Positions 1 to 13,281 of a DNA stretch of 64,000 bases are shown piece after piece. The notes below the pieces were generated by a model that was not told the origin of the DNA, did no database searches, and was given only the letters and a program-made list of their open reading frames with translations. Source of the DNA: Coriolopsis trogii (lineage: Eukaryota > Basidiomycota > Agaricomycetes > Polyporales > Polyporaceae); the NCBI GenBank assembly GCA_020543525.1, contig JAHYIO010000039.1, positions 248,001 to 312,000 of the forward strand. The letters run 5' to 3'. A program made the position numbers and the translations under genes. Positions within the stretch are counted from its first letter, which is position 1. Each line of letters starts with the position of its first letter.

Positions 1-203
1 GTTTCAAGTTGAAACGTTGAAGGCTGGCCTGTTCGCACTTGAAGTCTCTGCTTCCACTGATCTCGTGCTGTTCCGTCGTGACGCGCACAAGCAATAAACG
101 ATACTTCGAGTCCAGTTCACATACAGGCATTGCTGCGCGAACAAAACACCATCCGCACAGAGCGGAGCAGTGCCACACAACGAGAGAAGTCAACGACACA
201 CAA

Positions 204-3200
204 TCAGGAGGAAGCGCTCTGCCCGGCGGCCATCCGGTATAGCTTCTCCTTGTCGCCGCTCTCGTCGACAAGAGCGCGGAGCATGCCCTTCTCGTTCTTG
301 AGCAGCTCGCTCGGCTTGCCAAACTCGACCTGGAGGCATCTGAGTCTCCGAGTCTGGTACAGGGGTGGGAGGGAGGAAGGCACTCACAATGTGTCCAGCA
401 TCGAGTACCATCTACGTATGCAACCAGTCAATAATCCAGCCGGAACTGACGTATGACGCAATGACACTCACGATCTTGTCTGCGTCCATGATCGTCTGTA
501 GACGGTGCGCCACCGTCAGCAGCGTAACATCCTTCCCGAGCTCGGTCCTGAGTGACGTCTGGATGATGCTATCCGTCTCGTAGTCTGCCCACCACAGTCA
601 ACGTCAGCGATCACGACCTGTGCATCGAAGCTAGCGCTCGTACCAATAGCAGACGTCGCCTCGTCGAGGATGAGCAGCTTGCTGCGGCGCACGATTGCTC
701 GTGCAAGCGCAAGGATTTGTCGCTGCCCGACAGACAGGTTCGCACCACCGCCCGCGATTTCACTGTCGAGCGTGATCCGCGACTGGTCGTTCTCGTCCTG
801 GAGGTTGAAGAGCCCGGCGGACCGGAGCGCGTCATTGAGCACGGCATCGTCGTGTTCCGAGAACGGGTCGAGGTTTTGCCTCAGCGTCCCACTGAGCAGC
901 TCCGGCTGTCCCAACGGCTCTCATCAGACATGTCTTTCCAGTCCAGAGAGATAGAGGGCCACTCACCACTTGCGGGATGATGGTGACGTTGGACCGAAGC
1001 GCGTCTAGATTAAGCTTCTCTGTAGGCAGCCCATCGTACTTGACGGTGCCTTCTGTGAGGATACACCGAAGCAGTGCAAGCGTGAGAGAGCTCTGATAAA
1101 AGGTCAGAAGCAAGATACAACGCAGTCAGCCTACTACAAACCTTGCCACTTCCGGTACGACCGACTGATATTGCAAAGGATAGTCAACAGATCGATGAGG
1201 CCAAATAACGCAGGATAAGACGAACCTATTCCTACGCGCTCTCCAGATGCGACTTCGAACGAAACCTCGTGCAGGACTTTGGGCCCATCCTACCATCGTT
1301 GTGAACGTATGTCCTATTTTGCAGCGCGTAGGGGCACTCACCTCAGAATACTTGGCAGAAAGGTTCTTGACCTCAAGATTCCCGCTTGCAGGCCAATATG
1401 CAGGAGGAACCCCCTCGGGGGTCGGCTCCGGCTCGTGCTCGATGAGGAGGTACTGTTCGATACGCTCCAAACTATCGCAACGTTTCAGCCTTATCTAGCT
1501 CGTCATACGCATTGTATCCTCACCTGTTGCCTGTGCGAGTGGCTGGATCAGCCGACGAGGATATCCGGTTCATACGACTCGTGCTTACCTGAGATTTCGA
1601 ACTCGTTGAAGATGCGCACTGCTTGCAGAATAGTGCCACTGAAAGACGCTGCACATCGATCAGTAACGACACCTGGGTCTGTGACCCAAGACCTACCAGC
1701 CATAGCAAGAGAGAAACCCGTGTTGGAGGCGCTTAGCCGGTTGAAGTAGGTCAGATAGATCGCGAGGCTCGTGGCGAACAAGGTACCAATGAAGTCAACG
1801 CGAATGGTCACCCAGCTACCAGATACATCAACTCTGGTATACGTCGAAGAATGACATCGGACGTACCGGTTGAGGTTGTTGTGAGTGATCGCACACCGAG
1901 TATACCTATCTATCCTCCTGTACGACTCCGCTTTGAAGGCGTCCTGAGCCCCATAGGCTCTCAGAGAAGCTGTTGATACCCATCAGCGTGATAATTCGAA
2001 CACTCCGCTCATGCAACGTCAGAGACACTCACTGATCCCAGTTATGGCGGCCCCAAAGTGTCCAAGAACAGGCGCCTTCGCATTGCTCATCTCCCGCTTC
2101 ACGGACAGCTGCGCCTTCATGTAGATGTTTCCACACAGACCGCCAGCCAGTGCCACTAGTATAGCGGGAAAGATGAAAGCAGGCGTAAAGACGACAACAG
2201 CAAGGACTTTGAGGAGGAGGAAGATAGTGATCTCCACGAGGAATTCGGTAGCTCTTGAAATGCGGTTGTCCACTGCCAACCGTCAGCTCTGGGAGGCCAC
2301 GCGAGTATGCGCCTTCGATAATCTCCACTCACATGTCTGGACATCTTCCGTGCAGCGTGCGATGATACGTGCGGTCGGGGTCTTGTCGAGCCATCTGAAT
2401 ATCAACATCAGACAACAAGTAGCGCAAACCTCTATAATGTGAGCTCACCTCAGTGTGGTCCCTAGTACGGACTTGACGAGCATGTCGTGCACAATATGTG
2501 TAGCGCGAATACTTCCGTACACAAACCAGACGACACAGAACGCGGACCCTACGACCCCAACGATGACGAACACGATGAACGCTGACAGGTAGTACCCCAC
2601 TGAGACTTCGTTGGCCGGATGAGTCTCGTACTGGGTCGCCCAGTATCCCATCCACCAAGTCTAGAGCAGAAGATGTCAGTTATTCACGGCCTAACATGCT
2701 TGCACAAACAGTCTCGTTACTTGTACGTTCGACATCAGGTGACGTGTGAGGTGTCCAGACATGTACACGAGCCAGAACAGAACCGGCCGCTTGGACATGT
2801 TACCGAAGTAGAGCATGACTGTGCACGTGTCAAACGAGTACCACAGATCATAAACAAAGGATGACCTTACTGGCTTTCCACCCGACGTGACCCTCTTGCA
2901 ACTCCTCGGCAACGACAAGTTTGCCCGACTTCTGCGGGGTGTCAGATTCTTCTTGCTTGCCAGAATCGAGCTCCTGTTCCGCCTTCTCCAGTTCGTCCTG
3001 CTCTTCCTGTATATCTTTGAGAAGCTTTGAGTCGTGGGCAAGAGCGGTCGAGAGCGAGCCTTGGCTGAGAATGCGGCCATCAGGACCCATGTCGACGACG
3101 AACTCCGCGATTGGGCTGCACATTGCAACATTGTGTGTCTAATGTACCGATTCTTAGAGCGGGTCTCTCTACAGTAGTTCTTGTATGTACTTACAACCAG

Positions 3201-6200
3201 GATGATGGTGCGGTCGCGAAGGAGGTCGCCCTTCAAGCACTTATCCACGATCCATCGGGACGTGTGAACATCGAGCGCAGCGAGAATCTGTCGTTGAAGA
3301 GCCATTTAGTCCGGTCTAGTGGTGTGGACCTCGTGGGGACTTACATCGTCAAGAAGGACAACAGAGGCAGTCGAGTACACTGCACGAGCAAGGGTGATGC
3401 GAGCCTGAATGATGTCAGAGTCGGTGGGTCAGTCGCAGCGACGACTCAAAGCGCACCTTCTGCCCGCCACTAGAATCATAGAGTGAGTATCTGGTTGACT
3501 AGAAAGTGTCCTAACGTCTGTGCATACCTGAGCGTGAGACCTTTCTCTCCGACTTCCGTCTGGTCTCCTGCGTCGAACAGCTCCAGATCACGCTTGAGCG
3601 CACATTGATAGATCACTGTGCAACGCACGTAAGCCAACAAACGAGATTGAATACCATTCATGCATACCTTTGTTGTAGCGTTCTTCGTCGAAGGGCGCCC
3701 CGAACACGATGTTGTTCTGCACAAGACCAATGCGAGTCAGCATCTATCACCGTGGCTTGCCCGTCAACGTTGCATACCCTGATCGTATCGCTCTGGACCC
3801 AAGACTCTTGCGCCGCGAACGCAACGCCCCCTTCCCTCGGAAGGTTGACAAACGAGTCTGGGCCCGCAGGAATGTAATGCATCTCCCCCAGCAACGCCAT
3901 GAGCAGCGACGTCTTCCCCGCGCCCGTCGGTCCGACGATCAAGTTGATCTTGCCGCGCCTGAACAGCACCTCATCGTCGATGCTAAGCACAAACGTTCGC
4001 CGGCGCGTCCCGCCTGGAGTGATAGCCTGTGCGGCCGAGTCGTACGCCCACGTGAACGACGCGTGGCGGATCCCGACCGTGTCTTTGTATTCGTCTGGTA
4101 CGGGATTAGCTAGAATGGTGTCTCGTTGTTCGTTCTCAGTGAATTCGTCAATGAGTTCGGTCTACGTCATGCAGTCAGTTTGGGGCCAGAATAGGAGGCG
4201 GATAGTAAGAGACCTGACATTTTCGAGGAAGTCTTGCAAGCGCTCCAAGGCGATTTTCGCTGCAGAAAATGTCAAATCAGTGGCGACGATCAGAGTTGCT
4301 ACCAATGAGATATGCGTACACTGAATAAGTTGAGGGAGGATGAAAAAAGTGGCACTGATGTCCATTCGAAGCATATCGAAGACTTATTGAATCGTGCGTC
4401 AACTAACAATTCCAAGTCATACCGTCAAGAGCACGCACCTGAGATGGCAGAGAAAACCTTTGCCGCTGTGAGGTGATGAGATATCGTGCAACTCAACAAG
4501 CGAGAATGCGCGTTAACGTACCTGACAAGGTTTGCTTCATGATCACAGTCTACAGCAGACATCGTTAGACACTGGATGAAAAGTTGGACGAGTAACGCAC
4601 ATAAGTGAAGAACGTCGTCAACATGACGATAAGAGGAATGACGTAGCTGAACAGTCAAACGTGTCAGAAATAGGTACGATAGAGCGAACAACGTTGGTCA
4701 TGTACTTGAACAACTGGTTTGACATGCCGAGGATACGGGCCCTTCGGATGTACTGGAGCTCGCTCTCGCGCTTCTCGCTCAGTTGCGCAGCAATCCGATG
4801 CTCCCATCCAAATAGTTTGATCATGCGGATGACGTTCAACACTAAGCGGTCGACTTTAGTGCTACAAATGACTTCCCCACAAGATGGACTCACTTTCGGT
4901 CACCAATTGAACACGAGCGTCGGTCTACAGGCGTATGAGAGGAACGAAGTCCGCTAAAGTGAGAGAACATGCGTACGCGCTTCATCTTCTCCCTTTGTGT
5001 ACTCTGGATGAGCTTCGTGATATAGCCTGGGATAGGCAGAGAGAGGACCATGGCAACCAATCCGACGAGAGCGCTGCAGGAGTCTGGGTTAACTAACGAC
5101 TCTAAGAGAACAAAGCATACACCTCACCTCCAGCCGAGGATTTGGTATAGAAAGATGATACAAAGCATGATCTGGAACGGAGACTCGATCGCTATCCGGA
5201 GTATCAGAGCCATGCGGAGGGTGAGAATGACGGAATGATGAGAAGCACGTACTGGCAAACACGATGTACATGCCCAGGTTCTCCAAGCTACTCAGGTCAC
5301 TGGATACCAAGTTGTTGAGGCGTCCAACGAGGTTTTTGCCGCCTTTCTTCTCCAACTTTTCCTTGGCGGATCCCGTTGTCTTCGGCGGAAGCTGGCTCTC
5401 AGATGCATCCTTCGCCTTCGCTTTTCCCTTCACAGAGGAGGGGCTAGGGGCGACGACAGTCGACGTGCTCGGAGCTGCGGAGTGCCCAGCGCTCTCTGTG
5501 ACGTCCGAACTACTTTCACCGTCGACGTCGCCGTCACCATCACCAACTTGCGAGGCGCTATCCGGGGTCGCGACGGCTGTGTTCTCGCCACTCTTTCCCA
5601 CGTCTAACGTGTTTGCAGTCTCCGCTTTCATACGGATCCTGAGGGCATGCTCAAAGACGAGCTCTGTGATGATCGCCTGTATGCGAACAGTGATACGCGT
5701 CTTATGTGCATAGTGTGAGATTCGCGGTGGGGTAAAGCGATGACAAGCCAGAACTTACATGCATGAACATGAACCATTGATCGGAGATGTTTTTGAATAT
5801 GCTTCCAAAGAAGAGAAGCGCGATCCAGAACCAAGGCTTGATCGTTTCGCCCTCGCCTCCTTTCTCGAGATAGCTGGAAGGCTCGGTCAGCTCCGAGTCG
5901 TAAAACAGTAAATTTTATAGCATACGTACAAAAGGAGATTGTTGAGACTGACAGGAGCAGCGAAAGCCCCAATGACCTGACGTTACGATAGGTAACCGTA
6001 AGCCATAAAAGAAGACGGGTACTTACCGCAGTGATAGACATGGCTGCGAGATGCAACAACTCAACCCAGAAAACCCGAATGAGCTTGAATGCGATGTGCC
6101 GACGTGACTTGTTGAGCATCGGGTCCAGATGCTACACGACTGATGTGAATTCAAGTCTTCCATGCAATAGCAGAGGTACTCACTGAGAAGCTCCGCGGTA

Positions 6201-7189
6201 CCAAGTTACGGAGATAATCGTAATCAGGCAAAGGCGGGAACATGTCGAAGGGGAGGTGAGGCATGCGGTATGCCAACCACACAATCGGTGCCACAAATGT
6301 GAAGGTAAGGAGCGAGGCCAGAGGCGTCGTCTGCTCTGGTGTGGCATCTACGGGATCCTGTCGTGAACCCCGTCAGCGCTATATTGGCAGCAGTGACGAA
6401 GGACAATACATGCTTCAGATTTCAAAGGCGTGTACTTGCGTGGCACAGAGAGGGGTACGACCACCGCCGCAAGAGAAAGCAGGCCGAGGTTTACCCAGAG
6501 AAGTGGTCCCTCGTCAGCGGGAACGAGATCAGTGGTTGCAAGGGGCCAGATGTCGCGGTAAAGGTAGGCACCCCACACCAGAGCCAGGATCCAAGATACA
6601 TGTGCATATGCGGTATAATGAAGTCGCGCTGTTCCAAGTAACGCAAGGAGACCCAGGACCGAGCTGTAGAGCTACAGATGTCTCAGTATCCAGCGCAACA
6701 CTGTCGAACAGAACAACATACGTAGACGCCAACATGGACGATATAGATGATACTTTGACGGTGGAGGCCATGTTGGGACTTAGACTCGTGGCTGAGGATA
6801 TCTACGAGCTGGAACATAGAGATTCCAAGGAGTACTAGAGTCAAGAGCAGCTGCACAATCCTCCCTGCTAAGATCGCAGGTCCGCCGACGTCTTCTAGTC
6901 TCCTAGGCCAATAGGACAGACTTGAACGACGCTCCGTCTCTGCAGTCTTCGGCGCATCGCGTGAGTTTCTCCGGCGAGGCACCGAGTGAAAAAGAAGCAG
7001 GAGTATAGACAATCCTGCGCCATATGCGGGAACAACGAGCGAATCCAAGAAAATGCTGCGAAGGTTGCGTCAGCTTCGCATATTGGACAGACGCCCTACG
7101 CACCTCTTGCTCGCCGAAGCGATGGTCACGCCCGACGCAGTGAGAGGAATCTGAGAGATGTCGGTAAACCACTGCAGTGAGAGTGCCAT
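204..7189 (-). CDS. ABCC/MRP-type ABC transporter, full-length, many introns
   Basis: ATP-driven membrane exporter of the ABCC (multidrug-resistance-associated) subfamily, expected in plasma or vacuolar membrane. Read on the minus strand. The N-terminal exons (about 7189-6190) are rich in hydrophobic helices, followed by the family-typical stretch reading [16 protein letters not shown]. Transmembrane domain 1 follows (6120-4090) with a long polar, Ser/Asp-rich loop (about 5630-5330). NBD1: Walker [10 protein letters not shown] near 3930, signature SGGQK near 3465 (on a tiny exon), Walker B VVLLDD near 3350; the D in place of the usual catalytic E is normal for ABCC NBD1. Transmembrane domain 2 spans about 2880-1500. 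NBD2: Walker A GRTGSGKSS (split by an intron near 1140), Q-loop IIPQ, signature LSVGQRQ near 740, Walker [11 protein letters not shown] near 670, H-loop TVAHRLQT near 515. Stop at 204-206. The start at 7189 (MALSLQW) is the first ATG giving a continuous reading; exact splice sites of all ~20 introns were not resolved. Substrate cannot be told from sequence. Confidence 0.92.
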
Positions 7190-7970
7190 GTGTCCGGAAT
7201 GGCGCAACGCTGCCGAGAGTAAGTGCGGGAGATCAGGTGGACGTCCAAAGCCAAGAGATAGACCTGGGCCGGGGACTGCTTTTGTCGTTCGAGCGCCAGC
7301 CTCCACAGGGTTCTTATGAGAGTTACCTGGACACGGGGGGCGATCTGACGAACTATAAACTGACTCACATGCAGTACTCGACTCCCGGCCCCGCATGCCC
7401 TCAACCTCAGCACCGCCTCAAGAAAAGCGCTTTGAAAGGGTGCTGTAGTGAGTACTAGTCTATACTTGTTGAGTCTGTTGGGACGATAAACGTGAGAGAC
7501 GCGACTGCGTGATCATTGGCACCATGAGGGCTCTGACAGACCAGCGCTACAACAATCAACGCAATTCAGTGGCGATGCCATTCCCCACACTCACGGTGAC
7601 CCCTCACTAGATAACGAATTGCTGTCGCTCGCACTGCACTCAAGAGTCGAAATTCAGTAAGCCGAGCTGAGCAGCTTGTGGATAGAGCATATCGCGAATG
7701 TACTGCGTCTTGTAGTCCAGCCAAGTTGTGAGTCAGTATTGCAGCCGGGGCACCAGCCTGAAACGTCTCGGAATTGCCGTCATATGTAGATGCGAGCCGG
7801 GCTGACGTGCTTCCATCAACTTTGCCAGTACTTGAAAGCGTCCGACACCATCGCATTGCTTGCGGAATGAACGCGCATGCGTGGGAATAGGTTGTAACAA
7901 TACAGTCATTCGTGAAGCAGCACAGATATCCAATGACTCTGGAACAGTCACGAAGAGCGAGCGCACCTCG
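7190..7970. other. Intergenic, nothing supported
   Basis: Lies between the 5' end of the ABCC gene and the 3' end of the next minus-strand gene. Only short overlapping frames without protein-like composition or consistent splice sites. Presumably holds the ABCC promoter. Confidence 0.6.
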
Positions 7971-9272
7971 TCAAGGAGTATACGCTGGCGGAGGCAGCGT
8001 CTCGGCACCATCTCCCGCGTCGTCGAAGACCGATAAGACGGGCGGTCCCGGAGCACCCGCGCTACTACTAGCTCCAACGTCGGGAGATACTTCTTCCCCA
8101 ACGTTCGGTTGTGGCTGATAGGTCGCCTTCTCTCTCTTCGCTCCAGGCTTCCCGCGCCGACGCGGTGCAGGTTCAATCGCTCCAGGAGCCTCCTCTACGA
8201 CTGGCTGAGGTGGGAGGCCATGCGGAGGAGCGACAGGCGGCGGCAGTGGTGATATGGACACAGGCTCGTTGGAGGGTTCCACGCCCGCGTTACTCGATGG
8301 AGCGCTCGGAGAGGTGCTCGGTGGCTCGCCTGGCGCGCCCTCGCCGAACGGCAAGGAGACAGGTCCGTGATAGGGCGTAGTGGCGGAGAGAAGATCTACG
8401 ACAAGCACGGACATCCTGGGTAAGAATGCATACAATGCGCATCTGGAGACAGGAATACATACCGGGTCGTCCATGCTCCTTCCCGACGTTCTCCGGTCGC
8501 ATCGAGCGTATGTACCGTCGACGTCTCCAGAACAGAATCGCGAATACAGCAAGTGCGATCAAGGCGAGCCCTCCGATGACGCCGCCGGCGATCGCACCCA
8601 CAGGGACGGCTGCCTTCGACGAGGGGTGGGGATCGGGGCTCTTGGTGGGATCCGCACCAAAGGTGACACTGCGCTGCGTCGAAGTAATCGAGGCGGTCAT
8701 GCTCGTAGAGGAGGCAGAGGTGGGGAAAGGGTCGGAGGCTCTTGTCACATTGTACTCGAGCCAGTCGAGGACAAGCGCGGCATCTCCCTGCTCCTCGACC
8801 GTGATCGTCAAGGTGTGGTCGCCGGTGTCGAGTAGGTCGGACCAATAGTATCGTACATTGTGTTGATCATCGGCGGAGTACGACGAGGAGTATGTGACCT
8901 TCTGCTGTCCGTCAATGGCGTAGGACGTCTTCGTTGGTTGAAATGAGCTAGAATTGGATGACGCTGCTGGGACATAACCATACACGGCGACGCGATTCCC
9001 TAACACCAATCACACCCAACCCAGGGTTACGCCCCTTTCATCGAAACACACCACCAGTTGACAATGTGCGTACCTTTGAATTGGAAAGTCGCCCAGCACC
9101 CGTCCGTCGCAGCCTCCTCTGTATCGTTGTAGAACTTGCCCGGGAAAACGTTGTTCTTCGTGTAGTAAAACCATCCGAGGGAGTCGACCGAATGCTGATG
9201 CTGCACTAGACCCGAGGTCGCAGAATCCACGATTACATCACTTTCGGGGGTAGAATCGAACGCGCGAGGCAT
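7971..9272 (-). CDS. Single-pass membrane protein with beta-rich ectodomain and PY-motif tail (paralogue 1)
   Basis: Predicted exons 9272-9074, 8999-8463 and 8395-7971 give 386 residues. No cleavable signal peptide is seen; the protein opens MPRAFDSTPES. Residues ~1-210 look like a beta-sandwich ectodomain (motifs FQFKG, VAVYGYV, LDWLEYN), a pattern common in agaricomycete surface proteins. A Ser/Thr-rich stalk is followed by a Gly/Ala/Leu-rich transmembrane helix (AIAGGVIGGLALIALAVFAI), then RRRRY on the presumed cytoplasmic side. The Pro-rich tail ends in PPPAYTP, a PPxY-type motif of the kind bound by WW domains. It is the longest of three tandem paralogues (7.97-12.7 kb) that share the MPRA start, exon 1/2 boundary (phase 1, at a Gly codon) and VAVYG motif. 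Function unknown; surface sensor or adhesion role is only a guess. Confidence 0.8.
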
Positions 9273-10294
9273 AGTCAGGATATGGTATTATATCAATGAT
9301 GTCTTTAGTGACGCGAGGCGGGACTCCTGCAAGAGAGAGGTGAGCTTCGAAACTGCGACTTCTTCCACTGATGCAGACGAACCTCGACGAAATGATGGGC
9401 GTACGATACTAACAGAGGAAGCACGAGCTCGTGAAGGGTATATGGGAGTAGAGGAATGGGGAAAGGACAGGGCAGTTCGGTTGCCCTCGGTCTCGCACGA
9501 AAAGCCAGACTCAACAGTCTCGGGGATGAAGCAAGGGCGAAGAAACAAATGAGCACGCGCCAAACATGATCTATGCCGTAGAAGCAGCACCCTTCAATTG
9601 CGATCCGGGTTCAGATGAATTTGAAAACAAGCCTAAGCACTACAAGGGCGCTGTTGCCAACCGCGAAGAGCCGCGAAGCCTAGCTGAGGGAGAACAGCCA
9701 GGAACAACGTATGAGATGCTCGAACCACGTCCTCATCTTTTCCCGCAAAACAAGACTGCCCACCGCAAAGGAAAAGAAGCTCAAGAATAGCAGGATGCGT
9801 AAACTCATGCACTCACTTATGCAGCCATACGAGCACCCATACATAGGCGAACCGGCGAACCAAGGCCCAAGGAAATATGCTAGGCAACGATGGCGACATC
9901 CAGGACCGCTGGCAGCAAGGTCGGAAAACCCAAGTTCCGGGGCAAGATCTACGGCTGAATGTTGGATGTCTCACCCGAGGACCAATACCGGTCATCATCG
10001 GGATGCGTGGTACGTATGCGATGGGCGCGCACGCTGGCAGGGTCTTGTTGATAGACAGATGTGAAGAGATGCGGAAGAGTCTTTTGTTGGAAGCATGGCG
10101 AGACAACGATGAGCAGAGCGGGTCGCGGTCGAGGATAGATGAAGGAGCAAAACAATGGCTGGCGCTCAGCACACGGATGGGCGCTTCGCTCCTGAACTCT
10201 TTGAATGCGATGTTTATACCGTGAAATGCTAATGCTTAGGAGAGGTACGATAAAGGCTACGAGTACTTATAGACGGGCAGTATCCAGCCTAACG
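9273..10294. other. Intergenic, nothing supported
   Basis: About 1 kb between two tandem paralogues. Contains short frames on both strands with no recognisable domain or consistent splicing. Likely promoter of the 7971-9272 gene and 3' region of the next. Confidence 0.5.
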
Positions 10295-11290
10295 TCAGCT
10301 CGGATGACTCGGAGAGAGGACTACAATGCCCTTCTCTACGTTGTTCGGCGAAGCGACCGTCGGGATGGCGGAAGAGGACGCAGACTCATATGGCGGAGGC
10401 AAAGAGTCCGGTGGTGGCACAGAGGTCAACGGTGGCGGGCGAATATCGATACGACCTACGTTCTCTGGTGAGCAAACCTGTAAGACCGAGATGGCTCTCA
10501 GAACAACATACCTTGCTCCTGTTCTCGGATATCGTGCCCCAAATTGTGCAGCACCGGTGAAGACGAACGTGTTCTGCGCCAGACGCAGTACGCCACAACG
10601 ATGCCTACGAGTAGCACAACTCCTCCGATAGCGCCGCCCACAGCTGCACCGATATTGACGGGTTTTCCGGACGACTTCGGTTCGATAGTGGGAGATGGCG
10701 ACGCGGATTTGGTCGAGGGCGCAGTCGGCCTAGGGCTGGTGCTAGGTGACGGAGACGCTTCCGGAAGAGTCGTAGTGTTGTACTCGATCCAGTCCAACGC
10801 AAAGTAGTTCCCTCGGTCAACCTCCACCCTCAGCGTATGCTCTCCATGCGGCAGAGGATCCGACTGAAAGAATTCAATACCAAATTGGTAGGACGAGGAG
10901 AATGGAGTCTTGTAGTCGCCAACTTGCGTGCCATTGATGCTGTATATCGACCGTGTTGCGATGTATGATGCAGGGCTGGCTGTATCCGCCCTGATGATCA
11001 CACCGTATACGGCAACACGTATACCTGCACGGCAGCAGCTGTCAGCATGTGCAATGGAGTGCTTGGAAAAGCTGCAAATACTCACCGGTGAAGTTGAGGA
11101 CAAGAGACGTTCCGTTAGCGGATTCTACCACCGTGTTATTGAAGTAGTCGGTAATATCAAGAGTAGCTGGATGATTGGGATCGTAGAAGAACCAGCTAAA
11201 CGGAGAATCCGGGAGGTAAGAGATCAAATCCGTCCGTGCGTTGTCGACTATGACATCGCTGTTGGGGGTCTTGGACGTCGCGCGAGGCAT
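10295..11290 (-). CDS. Single-pass membrane protein with beta-rich ectodomain and PY-motif tail (paralogue 2)
   Basis: Exons 11290-11086, 11024-10512 and 10464-10295 give 295 residues. Same plan as its neighbour: MPRATSKTPNS start, ectodomain with VLNFTG, VAVYGVI and LDWIEYN, a Ser/Pro/Thr stalk, a transmembrane helix (GGAIGGVVLLVGIVVAYCVW) and a basic RRTRS stop-transfer. The tail contains ENVG, a Pro-rich stretch and LPPPYES, again a PPxY motif. The last acceptor is chosen at CACCAG because it keeps frame and restores the ENVG motif shared with paralogue 1. Intron positions match paralogue 1, so the two arose by tandem duplication. Function unknown. Confidence 0.78.
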
Positions 11291-11937
11291 TCCTCGAGAT
11301 CAGCCTCTCAGAGGACAGTTGTCTGCAGAGCTGTTGAGTTGCAACAGCACTTCGAGAGTATACGGCAATACATACGCACTGGCAGGAGTCTCTCAGGCTG
11401 GTCACCCCAAGAGCAGGTTGTTAGGGATAGGAACGGTCTTTCTCGGGTATACATGGCGATGGCGGATCGTGTTGTTGTGTTTCGCCGATCTGGCAGTGGG
11501 CGCAAGGTCCGCGTTCGCTGTGAAGAGCATCACGATAAGCCGCGCTAGAACACGACGTTGCAGCGCCCCGCCAAGTGTTACGGGCGTCGTATCCCAGCGC
11601 TCATCAAGGGAAATGCCTTGTTCCGAATGAGGAAGGCGGTAGCTTTGGATCCTAACAGCGACAAACAACCGTCTTCTTTTAGACGCCAAGTCTTGGACTG
11701 GTAGGCCGTGGCAATGCCGTCTTCCAACGAGCATTCACAATCATGAGCTCGATATAAAAATTGACAAAGAGTCTACAAGTAAGTAAGTACATAGATTGGG
11801 CCATGCACTTCAAGCGCTCAGCCACCCGGGAATGCTCGGATCGCTAGTAGTGCGGCGATGACACAAAGTCGTCAGCGACTGGCACAAGCTGTCTGAAATA
11901 CAATTACATACCTGCATCTCTCGGTACCTCGTGCTGT
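11291..11937. other. Intergenic, nothing supported
   Basis: Between paralogues 2 and 3. The part next to 11938 may contain the decayed 3' exon of paralogue 3 (see findings); otherwise no coding signal. Confidence 0.5.
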
Positions 11938-12695
11938 CTAGACAACATGCAGCGAGACCATGGCCAGGATCAATAGAACAAATCCGCCGATAGAGGTTCC
12001 GAAGGCGGCACCGAGGTCCGTGGACCTCCCGAACGCCGATGACGGGCTGACCGTGGATGGCGAGGGGCTCGTTGAGGACAAACTTGAGCTCGAACTCGTC
12101 ACACTTAACGTGGGATTTGGACTCGACGTTGAGGACATCGAAGACGAGGTGCTCGTCGCCGCTTCCGTGACGTTGTATTCTATCCAGTCCAGCATGTAGT
12201 AGTCGTCAGACAGTTCCGTGATGATGTCCACATGAAGCTTGTGCGTTCCAAGTGGCAGCGGATCTGACTGGTAGTACTCGACGTACTTCTCATCGGTCGC
12301 TGAGAAGGGTTCGGTGTAGGTGAAGTTGTGTGTCCCATTGATGCTGTATATGGAGTGCTGGCCTTTGAACGACGCTTTGTCCGGTGACCGCGCCTTCCCG
12401 TAGCCACCGTATACGGCTACCCGCGTGCCTGTAAGCTCGGACTATCAGCTCAGCGATCCAAGTCGTTAGGGTATTGTGGAGTCTCACCCGTGAACTCGAA
12501 GTCGAATGAGGTGCCATTGGCTCCAAGCGAGAACGTAGAGTTGTAGTACGCATCGATGGGACCGCCGCCGATGGGAGGCCCGTAGGAGAACCAGCTGTCG
12601 GTCTTGTTTGCGACAAAGTTGTACTGTATGAGATCGGTGCGAGCGTCGTCGACAATGAAGTCGCTATTAGGAGTGCCGCTGGTCGCACGAGGCAT
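11938..12695 (-). CDS. Membrane-anchored protein with beta-rich ectodomain, tail lost (paralogue 3)
   Basis: Exons 12695-12488 and 12428-11938 give 232 residues. Starts MPRATSGTPNS and carries the paralogue motifs FEFTG, VAVYGGYG and LDWIEYN, a very Ser/Thr-rich stalk and the transmembrane segment GGFVLLILAMVSLHVV, at the end of which it stops. Unlike the two sister genes it has no basic stop-transfer and no Pro-rich PY tail. Just past the stop, in a frame shifted by one base, sequence resembling the paralogues' juxtamembrane part runs to a phase-1 GTATGT donor, the same phase as in the sisters. So either a tailless protein or a recently frameshifted allele. Confidence 0.7.
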
Positions 12696-13281
12696 ATTGT
12701 AGGATCTGTCTGTGTAAGCTGTGAGTCAGGATACAACGAGCATACATAACACCCTCACAATAACGACACGTGTACGAGTGGGGAAGGCTCAAAGCGGAAC
12801 GGGCCACAGAACGCGCAGAAAACCAACTGACCAATATATAGGACACCTCGACAGCCCTTGTTAAGCGACAGACTAGTCCGGGCGCACGTCAGCGCGAAAG
12901 CGGTGATGCCGTATGGACTATCACCATTGGCCCTCCTTGTGAAGGTGTTGAGGACCCAGGACCCGGGTTCGGCTGTAAAATACAAGAATTTGAAAGGGCG
13001 AGGCACCAAATGATATATCATTGACGCCGGGCGTATAGATCCATCAGCCCGGGTTCACCGGAAGAAGTGGAAGTTCGTAAAGCGCTCCATGCATTGTTCC
13101 CAGTGCACAGCCATGTGCTGCACACGACTCAAAACAATTAGCCACCACACGTTGTGTACCAACGCTACTAGTACATATTGAGGCCTTTCGTATATACGAA
13201 TTCCACGACAAGGCGTATCGATGTGCTGAACACCATTAGCTTCGGTTAGGTTGAAGACACTAAATACGAGCTCACATGAAC
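12696..13281. other. Intergenic, nothing supported
   Basis: Upstream of paralogue 3 (minus) and downstream of the 13282-14143 gene. No protein-like frame with usable splice sites found. Confidence 0.5.
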
